Source of the DNA: Paenibacillus sp. UNC451MF
GTDB lineage: Bacteria; Bacillota; Bacilli; Paenibacillales; NBRC-103111
NCBI RefSeq assembly: GCF_000686845.1
Contig: NZ_JMLS01000042.1
Location: 1-33,440, forward strand
Length of the DNA stretch: 33,440 nt
Reading direction: 5' to 3'
The first letter of the stretch is position 1. Each line of letters starts with the position of its first letter. Below, one piece after another: positions 32,235-33,440 of the stretch. Made by a program: the position numbers and the translations under genes. The notes beneath the pieces were generated by a model. The model saw nothing but the letters and a program-made list of their open reading frames with translations, ran no database searches and had not been told where the DNA came from.

Positions 32235-33173
32235 ATGGCGGGAAAACTATACGAGAACATGAACGGCGTAAAGAATTTAAAAGGATTTAATGAGCTTCGT
32301 CAGTGGCAAAAGGAGCGGAAGGCGAAGGTTAAGGATTTGTCTTATACGGTTCCGGCCGTAGAACATAAACGAATTGATTTTTTACGGAGTAACCGTCAAG
32401 AGACGACGATGACATGGATCGGTCATTCCTCGTTCCTTATACAGTTCGGTGGTGTGAATATCCTAACGGATCCGGTGTGGGCGGAACGGATGGGTTTTGC
32501 TAAAAGGCTGGCTCCCCCTGGGTTACGCATGACGGAGCTGCCTCCTATCGATGTGGTGCTGCTCTCCCACAGCCATTACGATCATATGGATATGCGTACG
32601 CTGCGTTCCTTCAAAGCAGCGCAGCTGTTTGTACCAGAAGGGCTCGGCAGCAAGCTGCGGGCGAAGGGCTTTGCCCGCGTGAAGGAGCTGAGCTGGTGGG
32701 AGCATGTGCAGCTCGGGGGTCTCGAGCTGCATTTTGTTCCGGCGCAGCATTGGACGCGCCGCACGCTTTGGGATACCAACCGCTCCCACTGGGGCGGTTG
32801 GATTATTCAGCCCGCGCAGCAGAGAGGTGCGCGTGAGGCGGTTTATTTTGCCGGGGACAGCGGCTATTTCCCCGGCTTCCGGCAGATCGGCGAGCGATTC
32901 GCGATCCGCTATGCTCTTATGCCCATCGGCGCTTATGAGCCGGAATGGTTCATGTCGATGCAGCACGTAACGCCGGAGGAAGCCGTGCAGGCATTCCTCG
33001 ATGTGCAGGGGGAGATCTTCGTCCCGATGCACTATGGCGCTTTCCGTCTCGCAGACGATACGCCGCGCGAGGCGCTCGACCGGCTTACAGCCGAGTGGCG
33101 CCGGCGGGAGCTTCCGGAGCAGGCGCTGCGTATACTCCGGCACGGAGAGACGCTAAAGCAAGAAACCCCCTAG
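32235..33173 (+). CDS. Metallo-beta-lactamase-fold hydrolase (NAPE-PLD-like)
   Basis: A protein of about 312 residues with the fold and metal motifs of MBL-type hydrolases. The signature HxHxDH is SHSHYDH (H112, H114, D116, H117). Upstream are WIGHSSFLIQFGGVNILTDPVW, and downstream PAQHWTRRT (histidine), VYFAGDSGYF (aspartate) and PMHYGAF (histidine), which complete the dinuclear metal site. The N-terminal 55 residues (MNGVKNLKGFNELRQWQKER) are a recurrent feature of bacterial NAPE-phospholipase-D-like proteins. Substrate unknown. ATG 32235 has AGGGGA four bases upstream; ATG 32193 and 32100 are alternatives with no better site. It ends 15 nt before the IS3-type insertion. Confidence 0.85.
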   Translation: MAGKLYENMNGVKNLKGFNELRQWQKERKAKVKDLSYTVPAVEHKRIDFLRSNRQETTMTWIGHSSFLIQFGGVNILTDPVWAERMGFAKRLAPPGLRMTELPPIDVVLLSHSHYDHMDMRTLRSFKAAQLFVPEGLGSKLRAKGFARVKELSWWEHVQLGGLELHFVPAQHWTRRTLWDTNRSHWGGWIIQPAQQRGAREAVYFAGDSGYFPGFRQIGERFAIRYALMPIGAYEPEWFMSMQHVTPEEAVQAFLDVQGEIFVPMHYGAFRLADDTPREALDRLTAEWRRRELPEQALRILRHGETLKQETP

Positions 33174-33188
33174 GCAGTGAACTGCACC

Positions 33189-33440
33189 TGGTCAAGACCC
33201 AATTTAGTGGACAGTTAAGAAAAACCCTATTTTGCAAGCTGGCACCGGTACTCTACCGGAGTCAGCTTGTTTAATTTTCTTTGTGGTCTGTGATGGTTAT
33301 AAAAATAGATATAATTTTCAATTCTGCTTTGTGCTTCCTCAATGGATCGGATATGATATGGATAGAGTGCTTCCGTCTTTAAATGCGAAAAGAAGCTCTC
33401 CATGGAGGCGTTGTCATAACAATTGCCTCGGCGAGACATG
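33189..33440 (-). mobile_element. IS3-family insertion sequence, left end (partial)
   Basis: The segment contains the 3' end of an IS3-family transposase gene (minus strand) and a candidate terminal repeat beginning TGGTCAAGACCCAATTTAGT at 33189. The repeat style, TG start and a polypurine/pyrimidine stretch after GACCC, is typical of IS3-family ends. The other end lies outside the window, so the boundary is tentative. Confidence 0.65.
33227..33440 (-). CDS. IS3-family transposase OrfB, C-terminal part
   Basis: The last 71 residues of a DDE integrase-type transposase, cut by the window edge (its start is outside). Visible family features are SRRGNCYDNASMESFFSHLK, whose Glu is the third acidic catalytic residue, and the C-terminal signature NYIYFYNHHRPQRKLNKL followed by TPVEYR. 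It ends at TAG 33227. It is the end of the element inserted just downstream of the MBL-fold gene. It appears intact as far as seen, but activity cannot be judged. Confidence 0.88.
   Translation of the reverse strand, partial: MSRRGNCYDNASMESFFSHLKTEALYPYHIRSIEEAQSRIENYIYFYNHHRPQRKLNKLTPVEYRCQLAK

Noticed and set aside
32523-33143. A 206-residue minus-strand open frame opposite the MBL-fold gene
   Set aside because: It overlaps a gene with a complete metal site and shows no conserved motif; a GC-rich codon shadow.

Overview
The window looks like chromosome from a spore-forming, low-to-moderate GC Firmicute, most likely Paenibacillus or a close relative. This is inferred from gene content and signals: strong AGGAGG-type ribosome binding sites, many TTG/GTG starts, a YesM/YesN-type two-component pair, a copper-amine-oxidase-like stalk protein, a CgeB-like protein, a Bacillus-type HmoA with a Fur box, and RNase HI of the B. 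halodurans type. No rRNA, tRNA, CRISPR array or prophage was seen. The only clear protein-coding mobile DNA is the end of an IS3-family element at the right edge.

Layout. 1-2150: minus-strand EamA transporter and glycerophosphodiester phosphodiesterase. 2390-5150: a CgeB-like glycosyltransferase and a WbsX-like glycan enzyme (+), facing a small protein made of six 12-residue repeats (-) that has a sporulation-type -10 box; probably a spore or cell-surface glycan locus. 5350-9110: housekeeping and stress genes (Fur-controlled hmoA, acetyltransferases, YdeI-like, DUF2306 and DJ-1/PfpI proteins). 9144-19207: the most coherent block, all on the plus strand. It holds a sensor kinase and AraC-type response regulator, an MpsC/DUF2294 protein, a PotD-like lipoprotein, a nucleoside hydrolase, two PotB/PotC-like permeases, a PotA-like ATPase and an adenine-deaminase-family enzyme. 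It reads as a purine or purine-nucleoside uptake and salvage system using a polyamine-type transporter; the substrate is inferred only. 19213-22350: an acetyltransferase, a small zinc-ribbon membrane protein, an unrecognised membrane-anchored protein and a stalk protein. 22666-29834: GT2 glycosyltransferase, RecQ and RNase HI in tandem, CorA, SulP and DUF554. 30141-33173: thiamine pyrophosphokinase (-), an SGNH hydrolase and a metallo-beta-lactamase-fold hydrolase. 33189-end: IS3-family element.

The least explained structure is non-coding. Two copies of a roughly 200-bp nested palindrome lie in opposite orientation at about 19251-19453 and 29862-30091. They share several near-identical blocks, a hairpin inside a hairpin, and the decamer TTTCTCGACA placed exactly 31 nt after the inner core and followed by an intrinsic terminator. 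The same decamer-plus-terminator arrangement occurs a third time at 72-125. This could be a miniature mobile element, a small-RNA family or a regulated terminator; the sequence alone cannot decide.
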